Origin: Plotosus lineatus | Taxonomy: Eukaryota > Chordata > Actinopteri > Siluriformes > Plotosidae | Direction of reading: 5' to 3' | DNA: 64,000 bases | NCBI GenBank assembly: GCA_024760905.1 | Contig: CM045733.1 | Location: 68,323,501-68,387,500, forward strand | Shown: piece by piece, positions 1 to 14,200 of the stretch | Layout of the letters: each line of letters starts with the position of its first letter | Numbering within the stretch: position 1 is the first letter of the stretch | Notes under the pieces: model-generated | The model's database searches: none | What the model saw: the letters and a program-made list of their open reading frames with translations, nothing else | Told to the model about the DNA's origin: nothing | Made by a program: the position numbers and the translations under genes

Positions 1-1
1 G

Positions 2-118
2 GTCAATCCGAGGTCTGTAGCAGTGCTTTATCCTGGTGATGAACGTGAGACTGTCATTAAGTCAGCTGAGCGTCTTGAGACACAGAAGCACCCTCGTAAC
101 AAGACAGATGGTCTGTAG
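2..118 (+). other. Open fragment at left edge, unassigned
   Basis: An open frame (VNPRSVAVLYPGDERETV onwards) runs 38 codons from the window edge to TAG at 116-118. Its composition looks protein-like, but I do not recognise it; it may be part of a transposon continuing to the left. The rest of 119-899 shows nothing I can name. Confidence 0.2.
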
Positions 119-899
119 AGATGAAGATTAGGTGGAAAAACCACTCACATATTACTCAGCAAGTAACCTGACTCTGATATCAGTAATGCCGGTATTTGGA
201 CATAAAGCCCGAATCCCTCTAACTTGTGACCTGTTGACACCAATATCTAGCGGTTGGAGTTCTTTGGTTAATCTACCGCAATGATGGTAAGCTCTCAATT
301 AGTTTCTTTCATTTGGGTCTTGACGGTATGAGCGAGATGGAGTCGCGCAGCTTCAGCCATGCGGAAGTGCGGAAGTTGCACCGGATTATAGGGCACACCA
401 TAAATTTTTTTTGTTTGTTTTTTTTTTGGAAGATTAAAGGCTTTTGCACCATATGGTCCAAAAAATACGGTAAGGATTTTCTTTTTTTTTTTTAAACCAT
501 GACAGAAGCGTGTTAGATGAGCTCCCTGCAGTTTCTGAGCATATGCATCTGTTTTGGGCGGTCATTCAGAGATTTGCTATATACTACATGAAAATCAAAG
601 TTAGCTGCATTTTATAACAGCATATTTTCATACTTGTTCAAAAGTTTTAGTCTATACTACCCGGAAACACACAAAAAGAAAACTAAGAATATAGTTTATT
701 TTTCCATCGGTAAATCATGATTACGATGACACCCCAAGTGACCGTGACAAACCATGAGTGCTGTTTTGATTCAAGCATTATCCACTCAGGATAATATTTT
801 AAATCCCGAGACAGCACAGCAATAAGATCGGTTCATTGCCATCTAATGATCTGTTACCCAAATCTAAACCAAGTGTCCTCAGATAACATCTATACTCAC

Positions 900-948
900 C
901 TTGGATATTTCACCATTTCCAATCTCATCACCATCATCCACATCAAAC
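900..948 (-). CDS. matr3l1: MATR3L-L acidic exon after RRM2
   Basis: 49-nt exon, FDVDDGDEIGNGEISK, ending in phase 0 at a GTGAGT donor. It is the last exon I can place; the next exon should lie below position 1. Confidence 0.7.
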
Positions 949-3900
949 CTAAACAAAGATGAGTGTAAAATAATAATAAATAAATATAAATGATCAGATG
1001 TGCTGAGCTGTAGAATTTATTGCATCATGCACTGTGAGACTAAAAGCAATTTAATAACATGGGTCAACAGTTTACAAAAAGATACAAGACCCATATTAAC
1101 ACTAAATTCCAGTGTTGGCACTCAGTAGGATTCACATAAATTTAAAAATTACCCTTCGTCTGGTAGGTGGCTGTACTTTTCAGATACTTTGATCTTCAAG
1201 ATGTTACCACGTAGTACAATGTCTTGATTTTTAGAATCCAGTTCGACTCTCTCAGCATCAGATGCTAACATCATCTCAACAAACCCCTACAAGAAATGTT
1301 AGTGAAACAACTTATTTATAGCCAGGAAAATCTTGAATTGACAGATTTTTTTAAAGCAAATAAAACATTTCATGGAAGGAACATCCAGCTAACAACGTCT
1401 CTACGGTGATCTACCAACCCTTTCATCAAGACTAAGATATACCGGCAATTTCTTTAGAAGCAAACATGAATTAGTTTGCAGTGTTCTACTGTGGACACCA
1501 AATCATGGCCACACAGTAGCTGGTAGACCATACAAGAAATATCCAACAACTTGCTGATGATGCTGGATGCCAAACTGGAGACGGAAAAATATGGAGAGAG
1601 ATAGTCTGTTTGGCCAGGGCCATCGAGTTCAACTAGATGATAATGAGTTGTGTTGAATCTTTCTTTAATTTGCTAATAAAATTAAAATCTGGGTGAACAT
1701 ACGCCCAAGAAGAACAATTCCATAACTTTTTTCTGATTTACCTTATTGGAACTGTGAAACAACACATGGTGGACTACATCTCCATATCGCGTTATTATTT
1801 TCATAAAATCCAAGTCTGTGTAGTGTTCAGCATTCGGTAGATTTCGGACCTCAAGGACTTTACCAATGGTTTCCTGAAATATTCAAAGAAGGTATTCTGA
1901 ATTTTTAATGGAAATACATAAATACATACAAACGAGTGCAAAAGGTTTGTTTACCTCGAGGATGTTGGTGACTCGTTCAGTGTACTGCTCCTCTTTAGGC
2001 TGATCGACAGCATCTTCTCGGTTATTTGAAGCACTGGTCTCTGTAGGCTCATCAACACTTTGCTTGGTAGAAGAGTCAAGCTTTGGGGATGCAGTTACTT
2101 CATCTGATGATTCCTTAAACATTGTATATATATATATATATATATATTATATACACAGATACACACACACATATTGTTTATACATGTATACATGAACACT
2201 AAAAAAAACATTCTAGAATCTGACTAACTGGATCAGGGGTGTCAAGCTCTTTCACTGAGGGCCACTTCACTAAATTTAAAGGTGACCGAGGGCCGAATAA
2301 ATCACTAAACATCTGTTCTAAAAATCAACCATGAAATCCATTGTAAAACGATGTTTAGAAATTTTACCTCTTTTCTTCTTTATTCATATTTTCTGGCAAA
2401 GCTTCAACAGCAATAAGTAAGCATGCAATCTTTTTTCAGTCAAGAATGACTAGCTTTTTACTTGAAAATGGCTGCTGCCACCTAGTGGAATGGATGATGG
2501 ATGGAAATGATGACGAATCAGGTTTCATGGTAATAGCTGATGCCAAGGATGTACAATAATTATAATCTTTGAAAACTCATACGGGCCACATAAAATGAGT
2601 TCGTGGGCCAGATTTGTGCTGCTGGCCTTGAATTTGACACCCGTCATGTAGTCGGTTGTCATCTTAAAACCTGGCCTTCTATGCCCTCCTTTTATAAAGC
2701 GCATTTATATACCCTCATTTTATAAAGCACATTTCCTTCAACCAGTACACATGCTATGAAGATTTAAAATGGCATATTTAAGGCATTATTTTCTTTGAGA
2801 ATGAATATCTACACAAGCACTGTGAGTTCTAGCATCTTAGCCAGTGTCAAGTTTTTCAGCAATTTGTGCATTTTTGTATGTGAACCGCGACTCCTCATGC
2901 ACATCAGTGAGGCTAATTGCATATGAATCTACTTCCTGGTTTATTCTTCCTTCTACCACTTTTGTTAAGTACTAACTACTGTACAATGAGACCATCTTTG
3001 GGATTGGAGATGCCCTGACCTGGTTATCCAGCCATAATATCCAGTGGTGGCCCAGTGGTAGGGTGGTGGATTACTGATCCCAAGGTCAGAAATTCATGCC
3101 CCACTATCACCAGGTTGTCACTGCTAATTGTGCTTTGACATGTGTAGCTGACTGGGTTATCAAAGGCCAGCTGTTTTGTAACAAGTCAAGCTGTTTAGGG
3201 TGTAATCTGCCCTTGCCCAGAGTCTCTCCATTTTGGAAACTGTTTTAATATTAAAATGCCGTTTCAGCGAATAAAATAAAGGTTATGAAGACAATATGCT
3301 TATAAACTATGCAGGCTAGTTGCTAAGGAAGATCTGAAACGAGCACACTGATTGGTCAGCTCAGGCTTGCACATGCGCAGTGCCCGTCACACATTAACCT
3401 CCGGTTTACCTCCTGACTCTAGTCATGTGGAACTTATCTCCGACTTTCATTAAGTGTATTTATAAGATTGTGAATACACATAATTTCTGGAAAAGGAGAG
3501 TGAAATGTCATCTGTGATGTCTAGCAGCATTAGTATAGATTCTAAATTCGACTTGAGAATTGGGCTTTGAAGACGCCGGAATGCTTGGCGTTCTTGAAGA
3601 TTATTTCGCCAGTGAGTATTTTTCTCGGCATACAAATTTGACTATGGAATTTTTTTGATTATTTGATTTGTGTGTAATCTTGTCTGGACTGGATCGTGGG
3701 TTGTTTAGTTTTGTACAAAAATTGGTCAAGACCTGACAAATAATTAAATGTTTCATTCCTTTTACATATAAAAAAACCTATGATGATGCCAGCTGTGATA
3801 AAGATTTTGATGTTGATAAAGAAGAGGCATCTGTTAATAAAAGTGTGCAGGAGTTGTGTTAGTGGTAAGGATATAGATAGTTTGATAAATATTGAGGGCA

Positions 3901-5153
3901 GAGTTGCTGAAGCCAGCTATTGAGCAGAGTTGACGATGCCAGCTGTGTTGATGAAGATTTTGATGTTGATGAAGAAGAGGCATCTGTTAATAAAAGTGTG
4001 CATGAGTCAGTTTTGTTGTGTTTGGGATGAGATGTGATCCTTTCTGCTGAGCAGGATATAGATGATGATGATGATGCTGAGGGCAGAGTTGATGAAGCTT
4101 ACTTGTATAAAGAGATCAGAGAGTTTTGTTATATACTTTTCTTATATATCATTTTCTTAATTTCAGTGTGATTATTTGAACCTGACTGTTTTTTTTTTAA
4201 ATCAGTATCATTTGAAGGCATTTGAACCTTTATATAATGGTCGAAAAGATACATACTGATCTTATTGGAATAAACAGAAATGAAAAAAAAAAGCCGTTTT
4301 TTTTTTTTGTTCGTTTTTTTGGGGTTACCACGGTGACTGATGGGTTAAAAAAGGGCCTGTCAGATTAAAATGAGGATGATTTCTCTTATCATCTCTTCAT
4401 AAAACTTTTCCGAGACATGTTTTCTGAAAGTCGATATGGCTAAAGTACATAAAAATGTTTGGTTGCTAAGGACTAATGATCTTGGAAGAAGTGCAATCTT
4501 TGTGCTCATTTTTCTCTAAAACGTCTTGAAATTTTCAGTTGAATGCTGACACAAGAAATGGCATAGCTCGCTCAGTTTTCAAGGTATTGACAAACTTTTT
4601 GCTGCATTTTGCAGCTTTGGGCCTCCTCAATCTGACTGTGTAAAAAGCTTATTTTTGGACACAAGAGCCTACTTTCGGTGGAGTGGATCATCTATATGTA
4701 TATATATTACAGTGGTACCTCACCTTACGAAATTAATCGGTTCCAGGGCATTTTTCGTAACCGGGATTTTTCATAAGTAGAACCGCATTTTACATGTAAA
4801 ACGCGTGATTCGTTCCAAGGCCCCCAATACTACCCTTTAAAAATTACAAAATACCTTTTAAGGTACTTACTTCGTGTTGACCATGTTTTCTTAGCAGAGT
4901 TATAATCTAGCCGATGGGAGGCCAACGGGGCGGGATGTTGAGAGGTAGCCAATGGAAGGGAGCTGCATCATCCCTCCTAGCCAATGGGAGGCCAGCAGGG
5001 AGTTGGGAGAGCAACTCGCGCATTGTTTGAATGGCGCGTTTGGTGCGTTTTGTAAGGAGAACTTGTTTCGTATAGAGAGACAAAAAAATTTAGGAAAATG
5101 TTTTTCGTAAAATGGATTTTTCATTTTCTGGGACTATCGTAAGGAGAGGTACC

Positions 5154-5243
<90 letters not shown>

Positions 5244-8200
5244 CACACACACACAGGGTTGCCTATTTCATTAGCAACACATGCATTGCTCATTCATGGA
5301 ATTATCCATTAAACAGCAAAAACTCATACAATTACAGGGAAAGAGATGCAGTTAATGGTCACCATGAGTGCAAGGAACAAATACGTTCTTGGTCACTTTA
5401 ACAGTGATATAGTTGTTGGTACCACAAACTTATGCACAACTGTCTATTGAACATGCACCAAATGGTAGGAAATAAAGTCTCCTAAACTGCAATTCTTCAG
5501 GAGAAAATACTGGGCTAATGAATGTGTGGTCCCAGCAATGGTACTACAGTTGTACTTATAAAATAGTGCAGGTGCTTCGTAAGTGCCAGAACAGTTTGAG
5601 AACGTTTAAAGTAGCTGCCACATGACTATTTGATTTGATAACTGTTATAATTATATATAATTATATAATAATTAGGTTAATAACATGGCCAGTCAGTGTA
5701 TTCACAGTACAATTTGAGTAACAGTACCTCCTCCATGTCATGGTCTTCATTCTTCTGGCCTTCTTTCAGATCGTTGGTAGTATCAGCATTTTGAAAATTA
5801 TCTCCAGGCATTTCGTCTTGCTCAGTGTCAACATCTGTTATATTTGATGGTAAACTCTCCAGGTCACTCATGGGCTCAGAATCATTGTCATGCACCAATT
5901 CTTCACCATCATCTGCTATTACTTCTAGACCTTCAAGGTCATCTTCTGAATTCATGCTTTCAGCATAGCTGTTGCTCATTATTCTCTCTTCTGCAGCTTC
6001 ACTGGATTTTGTAGCTTCAGCATTAGAGCTCTTATTGAATTTTCCGGAATCTTCTTGCTCTTTTGCACAGTGACTCTTAAAAGACTGGGTCTTCTCTGAC
6101 ACCCGTCTTCTTTTTGGACTAGAATAGATCCCCTCTGATGACGGTTTTCTCTTGGGGTTAGAATGAGCCCTCTCTGATGAGTGTCTTCTTTTGGGGCAAG
6201 AGTGGGACTTCTCTAATGAACATCTCTGTGGACTAGACGAGGCCCTCTGAGTGCTTTGCCTGCCTTGGCTTGATCTTCTGTGGGCATGCGAGCTTGGAGA
6301 TCGTGCTTTGATATTACCTTCCACCTCCCTATGCCATAAACAAAGAAATGATAAGAAAAGTCTCCCTTCGGGACACAGGCAACAAAATGCATGAAGGCCA
6401 TCTATATTTATATAAAACATAAAACATAAAAACTACATACCTTAAGGAGTCATATTCACAAGAAAAGCTGACTTTAATTATTTTTCTTTTTAATTTTAAT
6501 TGCTTGACTGAGTAGTGTTTAACCAGTTTCTTGGCATCTGCTGAACAACTCATTTCTATATAACCCTGTGGGAGAGATGAAGTGAAGTATGAGAAAACAG
6601 AGATTAAACTGTGTGACAGATTGCTTCAGGATGACTGTTATTAATTAACTACCCAAAATTCCTCTTTCCTTCTGCAGGGTTTGGATGGTTTTAAATATCA
6701 TATGCGATTTTAAATTAACTACATCATGCATTCTCCAATGACCATTTTAAGAGAGCAGTCCATGACTACTTAAGATACATTCATTTTGTTTCTAATTTGT
6801 CAGCCATTAAGATGACCCTCTGCGTAATTAGGATAACCCTCTGCATCTACTTGAAAATCCTGCTGTCTTAATCGAGCTGTTTTTGAGTGAATTGTCACAC
6901 AAACATCAATAATGACACATTATTTGTACTTTTCACTTTTTTTGTCATCCCCTCCTTAAATCACCACTTTATCATGGTGGAGGGGTGGTAGGGTCACCCA
7001 AGGCATACAGGTCCAAAATCCGGTTCAAAAGACGCCTGTGACGAAGAAACAAAAAACAAGAACATAGATTCCCTTGCCTGGATGCGGGTCACCAGGGAAG
7101 CCCCCCAAGGAGCCAGGCCTAGGGGGCTATAGGGGTCGGGTGAAGTGTGAGTTGGGTGACCGAAGACATGAGGTCTGTCGGACCGATTCTTGGCTACCGA
7201 CTCTGATTCTTGCAACATGAAATGTTACCTCTCTGGCAGGGAAGGAGCCTGAGCACCAGCGTGAGGTGGTGAGATACCAACAAGATATAGTCGGACTCAC
7301 CTCAATGCATAGTTTGAGCTCTGGAACCGCCCATCTTGAGAGGGGCTGGACCTTATTCCATTCTGGAGTTGCTCATGGAAAGAGGCGGCGAGCAAGTGTG
7401 AGCATCCGTGTTATCCCCCCAGTCTTGGTGCCCACACAGGGTTCTCCCCAATTGACAAAAGGGTAGCTTCCCTGCGCCTTCGGGTGGGGGGGGGACAGGT
7501 CCTGACCGTTATTTGTGCTTATGCACCAAATGACAGTTCAGAGTACCCATCCTTCTTGGAGTCTTTAGTGGTGTATTGAACGCTCTCCAGGGGACTTACT
7601 CGTTGTCCTGGGAGACTTCAACTCCCATGTGGGCAACGATAGTGTGACCTGGAATGGTGTGATCGGTAGGTACGGCTTCTCCAGTCTGAATCTGACTTCA
7701 GTGCTCATTACAGTTTGTCCATCACAAACACCATGTTCGAACATAAAGATGTCCATAAGTGCACTTGGCACCAGGACACGCGAGGCCACAGTTTGATGAT
7801 CGACTTTGTAGTCATGTCAACCAGACTTGTGACATGTTCTGGACACTTGGGTGAAGAGGGTAATTGAGCTGTCAACCAATCACCACCTGGTGGTGAGCTG
7901 GCTCCGATGGCGGGGGAGGCCGCCCTCCAGACCTGGCAGGCCCAAGAATACAGTTAGGGTCTCCTGCAAACAATTGGCAGTCTCCTGTCAGAGGGGCCTT
8001 TAACTCCCACCTCTGGCAAAACTACAACCATGTCCTGACGGAGTTGGGTGACATAGAATCTGAATGGGCCATGTTTCGTGCCTCCATTGGTGAGGTGGCA
8101 GCCCATCGCTGTGGCTGGAAGCTCATCGGTGCTTGTCGTGGCGGTAACCCCCGAACCCTGTGATGAATAACTGTGGTGAAGGGGGCCAACCAGCTGAAAA

Positions 8201-11200
8201 AGGAGGCCAATCAGGTCTTATTGGCCTATGGGACTCCCAAGACAGGAGGCAGGTACCGGCAGGCCAAACGTGTTGCAGCCTGAGTTGTCGCCGATGCAAA
8301 AATCTCAGACATGGGAGGAGTTCAGTGATAGCCTTGAGAGCGATTATCGGCTGGGCTCAAAAATGTTCTGGACCACCATCCGATGCCGCAGGAGGGGGAA
8401 ACAGTTCTCCACAAATACTGTTTACAGTGAAAGTGGGGAGCTGTTCACCTCGACTGGGGAGGATGTCGGGAGGTGGCAGGAATACTTTGAGGACGTCCTC
8501 AATCCCAACATGCCCTCTGTGGAGAAGGAAGACCCTGAGGGTTTGGGTGGGGGTCTGTCCATCACGTCCTTATTGCTTCTTCAAACTGGAACCTCCAGCT
8601 CTCATCGGAGCGATTTGCAGTCGAGTGCAAAGGGGCTAGGATGAAAATCTGCACCTCCAAATTCAAGGCCACGGTTCTCATTTGGAAAAGGGTGGAATGT
8701 ACCCTCCAGGTCAGGAATGCCCCAAGTCGAGGAATTCAATAAATCAGGGTTTTGTTTATGAGTGAGAAAAGGATGGAGTGGGAGATCGAGTTCCGGTCTG
8801 TCGTGGTAAAGAGGGAGCTGAGCCGCAAGGCAAAGTTCTCAGTTTGCCAATCGATCTACGTTCCAAACCTCACCTATGGTCATGAGCTTTGGGAAGCGAC
8901 AGAAAGAACTCGCTGGGTGCCGGGCTCTCTCTTAGAGATAAGGTGAGAAGCTCAGCCATCTAGGGAGAACCGTGAGTAGAATCGCTGCTCCTCCACATTG
9001 AGAGGAGCCAGTTGAGGTGGCTAGGGCATCTAGTTCAAATGCCTCCCTGTGTGGTGCTTTGGGCATGTCCAACTGGGAAGAGACCCCGGCGTTGACCTAG
9101 AACTGGAGGACTATGTCTTTCAGCTGGTCTGTGAACACCTCTGTGGCCCCCTGGAAGAGCTGGAGGAAGTGACTGTTGAGAGGGACCTCATTGCTTAGGC
9201 TGCTGCCCCTGCAACCCGACCCCGGATTAAGAGGAAGATGATGAATGAATGAACTAGCGGGTTTTATCAGGTCGATGTATAAAATGTATGAAAACTACCC
9301 AATTTCCAAACATGAACTTTGTACCTTATTTGGAAGAAAAAATGATTTTTTGACAGATCCAAAATGTTTAGCAATTGCAGTCAACTCTGTGGAAATACCA
9401 TCTCCAGGAGGTAATGGTGTGAAGCTCACAACTCGAGAACTCGACTACATAATGAAAACAAAAAAAAGTGTTAATTACAGAATTAAAATATACGGTATGG
9501 AACAGCAACATATAACTTACGTCATCCTTCCCTTTTGACATCATCTTGTCTGAAGTACTTTTTTTTGAGGATCCATCTAGAACAAAATCCATCACAATTG
9601 CTATATAATATAAGAAACTACATTGTTAACATGCTCAAAAAGATCAGAACTTACCTCTTGTGTCATGGGTGTGATCATTTCTAATAATATTGTAAAATAT
9701 TAAAAAAAGTTTAAGCATTGCAAATAAATTGTCCAAGAAATAAATATATTCTATAACTGCATAATAAATATTCGTAATAATAAAATATAGTAAAATTTCG
9801 TTACCTTCTAGAAGACTGAATGGTCCCATCCCATTTTGGGTATCTACAGAAATGTAATGTTTTATACGCACTTTTAAAAACTATAAATTTATTAAAAAAT
9901 TTAATAAATACACTGACATATACCGTATTCGATGTAATGAGCACCCTACTCCAATAAGCCCCCCCCCCCAATGTTTTTGATCTTATGTCTAATAACCAAC
10001 CACCCATGTGTACTGGGAGCAAAATGGGAGATCAAACTTACTAATTTTATTCGATCAGTCTCTGTAACCGTAAAATGAGGCGTTCACTTCCTGCAAAAGT
10101 GAGTTTACACGGTATTTCAAGACCCCCTGCCACTGGGGAATGTCTATAATGTTCAACAGTAACAACACATTTGATTGTTCCGCCGTGCTTTAAAAAACAG
10201 GAAAATATTTTTCTGTGTTCTCTTGGTAAATGTCCAACAAGATGAACCATTAGAAACTGCTACAGCAAAACTATGGGGTGCTCTGAATGAATGGAGCGAT
10301 GAGCCAGATGTGGACCTACCAGAAAGCGATGATGAGTATTTTTCACCAGATTCTCCTGCTCACTAGCTTCATAAATTTAAACACATTCCCGGCCATGTGC
10401 TTTTCAACGTGCCATGTGCGAAAGTTGACCTTTGTGTTGAATGGTTCAATGTGCCATGTGTTAAAGTTGACATTCATGTTGTTTGGCTCGAGTTTACATA
10501 GGGAGAAAATATTTAAAGGAACAGCACCGGGAGGTGAAAATTACAGGGTCATTTTTTTTTAAATTATGCTGTTTTCTGTTTATTTTCAGAATTCATGTAA
10601 TTTGGTTGCTACCAAAAAATGAATAACACACCTGTAAAACTCTTTATTGTTCTGTATTATTCATGTTTTCCACCTCTATGGTAATAAGCACTTACCGTTC
10701 CACTCCGTTGGTAACCATTTGGATAAGCGCCAACCCACTCCGATTTCTTTAAGCGCCCTGGGCACTCATCACGTCGAATACGGTACTTGTGTCTCTACAG
10801 TTAACATTTCATTTGAGCACAATTTGTAGGTTTCTATAATCCATTAAAAGTAAATTCCCTATAACTCCAGTCATTATTCAGCTACAGGTTTCAAGAGTAA
10901 AATGCTGTCTTTTGACTGCATTCGGTCTCTAATCACATCTAAAATTGCATGCAATTACATTGTGTGGTTTAATTTTTAATTTTTTTAAACTATTAAGATA
11001 CCAAAAAACAAAAAAGGTCGATATTGTAGAGTAAAATACTTCAAGTATGAGATACTCAACGGTTGACTTACTTTTCCAAAATGACAAGCTGACTCTTAGC
11101 ATGTTGGCGACCTATAATATGTGAAGACCAGTCCTACAAAAAAGTACATTATGTACATCAGATACACAAACGCAGTAATAATTATCATAAATCACATGCA

Positions 11201-14200
11201 GCTTGTAAAGGTGCTTGAAAGCTTGTGAATCCTTATTAATTTTACACTTTTCTGTGTAAATGACAAAACATCAGATTTCTAGTTCTAAACGTAGAGAAAC
11301 AAAATCCAGTTAAATAAATGACACAAAAATATTTTACTTTGTGATTTATTTATTAAGGATAATGATGCAATATTGTATATCTGTGAGTGGCAAAAGTATG
11401 TGAACCTTTCATTAGAGTATCTGGTGTCCCTTTTGCAGCAATAACTGCAACTACAGTACAGTGGAGCCTCGGAATCCGAATGCCCTAGAGTTCGAACAAA
11501 TTGGAATCTGAAAAAAAAAAAAAAAAAATCCGTGAATTTTTTTCGTCCCGGAAACTGAACAAAAACTGGAAGTCGAACTCGAGAAACGCGCAAGAAAAAA
11601 CGAGACCGAGAGGGAGGAAAAGTGCGCGACTTCCGGAAGTCCGGAAGTTGTTGATACTATGCATCACCCTGCATTGTTCTGGGGAAGTCCAGAAGTTGTT
11701 GATGTTATGTATCACCCAGATAAAGCTGTCCTGGGGAAATCTGGAAGTTGTTTTTGAGTTGTGCGTTGAAATGCGCGTTGGAGAGGGGCGTGGCTGTCAC
11801 ACGAGGGTGGAGTGCTAAACACACACACCTGAGTCCATAATCATGGGTTATAAAGACTAGCAGCGCTCTTCCCGGTGCTATAAGATTGTCCCTCTGGCTC
11901 TCAGCTCCGTGCTCCACCAGTTCCTGCTTTAGTTTGATTTCCGTGTTTCTCCGCATCTCTAACAGTGACTACGATATCTTCCCTGTGAACAATAAAACGC
12001 ACCCGTTTTGGGTGCGCTTTATTGTTCACAAAGAAGGCGGAGAAACCCGAAAATCAAACTAAAGCGGGAACTGGTGGAGCACAGAGCTGAGAGCCAGAGA
12101 GATCACGGGGAAGAGGGACAATCTACAAGCACCGGGAAGTGCGCTGCTAATCTTTATAGCCTGTGATTAAGTGGACTCAGGTGTGTGTGTGTGTTTAGCA
12201 CTTCACCTGGATGTGACAGCCACGCCCCTCTCCAACGTGCATTTCAACGCGCAACTCTTTTGTGACAGACCCTAATACACTAAAATAAAAACTACAGTGC
12301 AGTTAAAGAGTCTCTCACAACACAGACCATGACATAGTGTGCTGTATTCAATAATTTTTTCACTTAATTTACGGACCTATGGTATGAGTTACGGTACTGT
12401 TAACTTCTGTTCAAAAGACGACGGAATGGATTAAGACCATTTACATTATTTGTAATGGGAAAAGCAGATTTGGAATCTGAACGAATCGGAATCCGAACAG
12501 CCGTCTGGAACGGATTAAGTTTGAGTACCGAGGCTCCACTGTAAATGTTTTCAGTAACCGTTCATCCATCCTGCACAATAACCTGTAGACATTTTAGTTC
12601 ATTCTCCCAGACAGCAGCTTCAACTCTGGGATTTCCTTTCAGGAATTGCTCATTTTAGGCCCGTCCACAACATCTCAAGTGGATTAATGTCAGGACTTTC
12701 ACCTGGCCATTCCAATTCATGAACTTTGATCTTCTTTAGCCATTCTTTGCTAGAACGACTTGTGTGCTTCGGATCATTGTCTTGCTGCATGACCCACTTT
12801 CTCGAGATTCAATTCATGGACAGATGTCCTAATATTTTCCTTTAGTATTTGCTGGTATAACCCAGAATTAATTAATTCATAGCCAGATGCAGCAAAATAG
12901 GCCCAAACCAGGAAACCACCACCATGTTTCAACGGTGGGATAAAGTCTTTATGCTGAAATTCAGTGTGGTTTCTCCATATGATCTTTAGCAAACTGCAGA
13001 CGAGCAGTAAATGAGAGAACAGGAGCTTCTCTTTGCAACCCTACCACGCACACCACTGTTGTTCAGTGTTCTCCTGATGGTGAACTCTTGAACATTAACA
13101 TTAGACAGTGTGAGAGAGTGCTTTAATTGCTTAGAACTTATCCTGGGATCCTTTGTTATCTTGCTGACTATTAGACGCCTTGCTCTTTAGTAGGCCAACC
13201 ACTCCTGAAAAGGGTAACAATGGTCTTGCAATTGTCAATCTGTCTGCCTGTGGACTGATGGAGACCAAGCTCTTCAGAGATATCGTCGTAATCTTTTTCA
13301 GCCTGATGATCATCAACAACCCTTTTTCATGTGTTCGCACTTTTTTGAAATATTGCTGTTCTTTATATCAAACATGGTTTCCACTCACACCTGATTATCA
13401 TCCCACTGACTGAAAACACCTGGTTCTAATTTCAGCTTCTAATTATCTGTTAATCATAAAGGTTCACAAACTTTTGCTACTCACATATGTAACTGTGGAT
13501 CATTTTCCTCAAATAAATAGATGACCAAGTAAAATATTTTTATCTCCTTTATTTAACTGGGTTCTCTTTAACTACTTTTAGAACATATGTAAAAATCTGA
13601 TGATGCTTTGGGTCATATTTATTCAGAAAGGTATAGAATCCTTAAGGTTTACAAACTATCAAGCATGACTAAATATATATATATATGTATTTTATATTAT
13701 CTAGTTATGTATTTCATGACTGATATGGGATCAGAATATTTAGTTTATCTACACATGCGACCAATATGAGGATTACTTACCTTTTCAGAACAGGCAGTAG
13801 TGTTGCAGAGAACACACAAGTGAGGGAAAACTGGGGGAATTATGCCAGTGAAGTCTGAGGCCTCCTTCCTTGTTGGCACATTGTAAGCTAACAGAACAGT
13901 GAATTAAATTAATACATTAATAAATCCAGGTTTCTCTTTAAAACATTGTGGCAGTGTGGGCAAGGTTAAAGGTCAACTGTGGTTGAAAGGACACAGGTTG
14001 AACAAGCAGATAAGGCTTGATTCTCTCCCATGTCTTATTAGCTCCTATCTATTTTTGTCCCTTTCAGTGAATCCCATAAATTAGATACAGCTGGTGCTGG
14101 GCATTGACACAGTGTGGCGTTTACAGCTTGGGATCCATCCTGTTCATGCCCTCTGGTCCGAGACCTCAGCAAAATTTCAAAATCAGCAAAAAGGCTCCCC

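Larger units (their letters stand above)
11209..13669 (-). mobile_element. Tc1-like transposon with nested insertion
   Basis: Inverted ends (gtgcttgaaagcttgtgaat and its decayed complement near 13645) bound about 2.46 kb; about 1.37 kb remains without the insert, the normal size of Tc1. The transposase on the minus strand is decayed (around 12.6-13.1 kb: QQDNDPKH-like, WPGESPDINPLE-like, KDFIPPLKHGGGFLVWAYFA). Interrupted by the element at 11459-12541. Confidence 0.75.

Noticed and set aside
5090..5401. Several frames reading [18 protein letters not shown]
   Set aside because: Pure microsatellite translation in all frames; the same applies to frames at 28.7-29.1, 37.4-37.9 and 44.6-45.0 kb.
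8160..8644. 159- and 138-residue overlapping plus-strand frames
   Set aside because: Both are frameshifted parts of the LINE at 6945-9250, not cellular genes.
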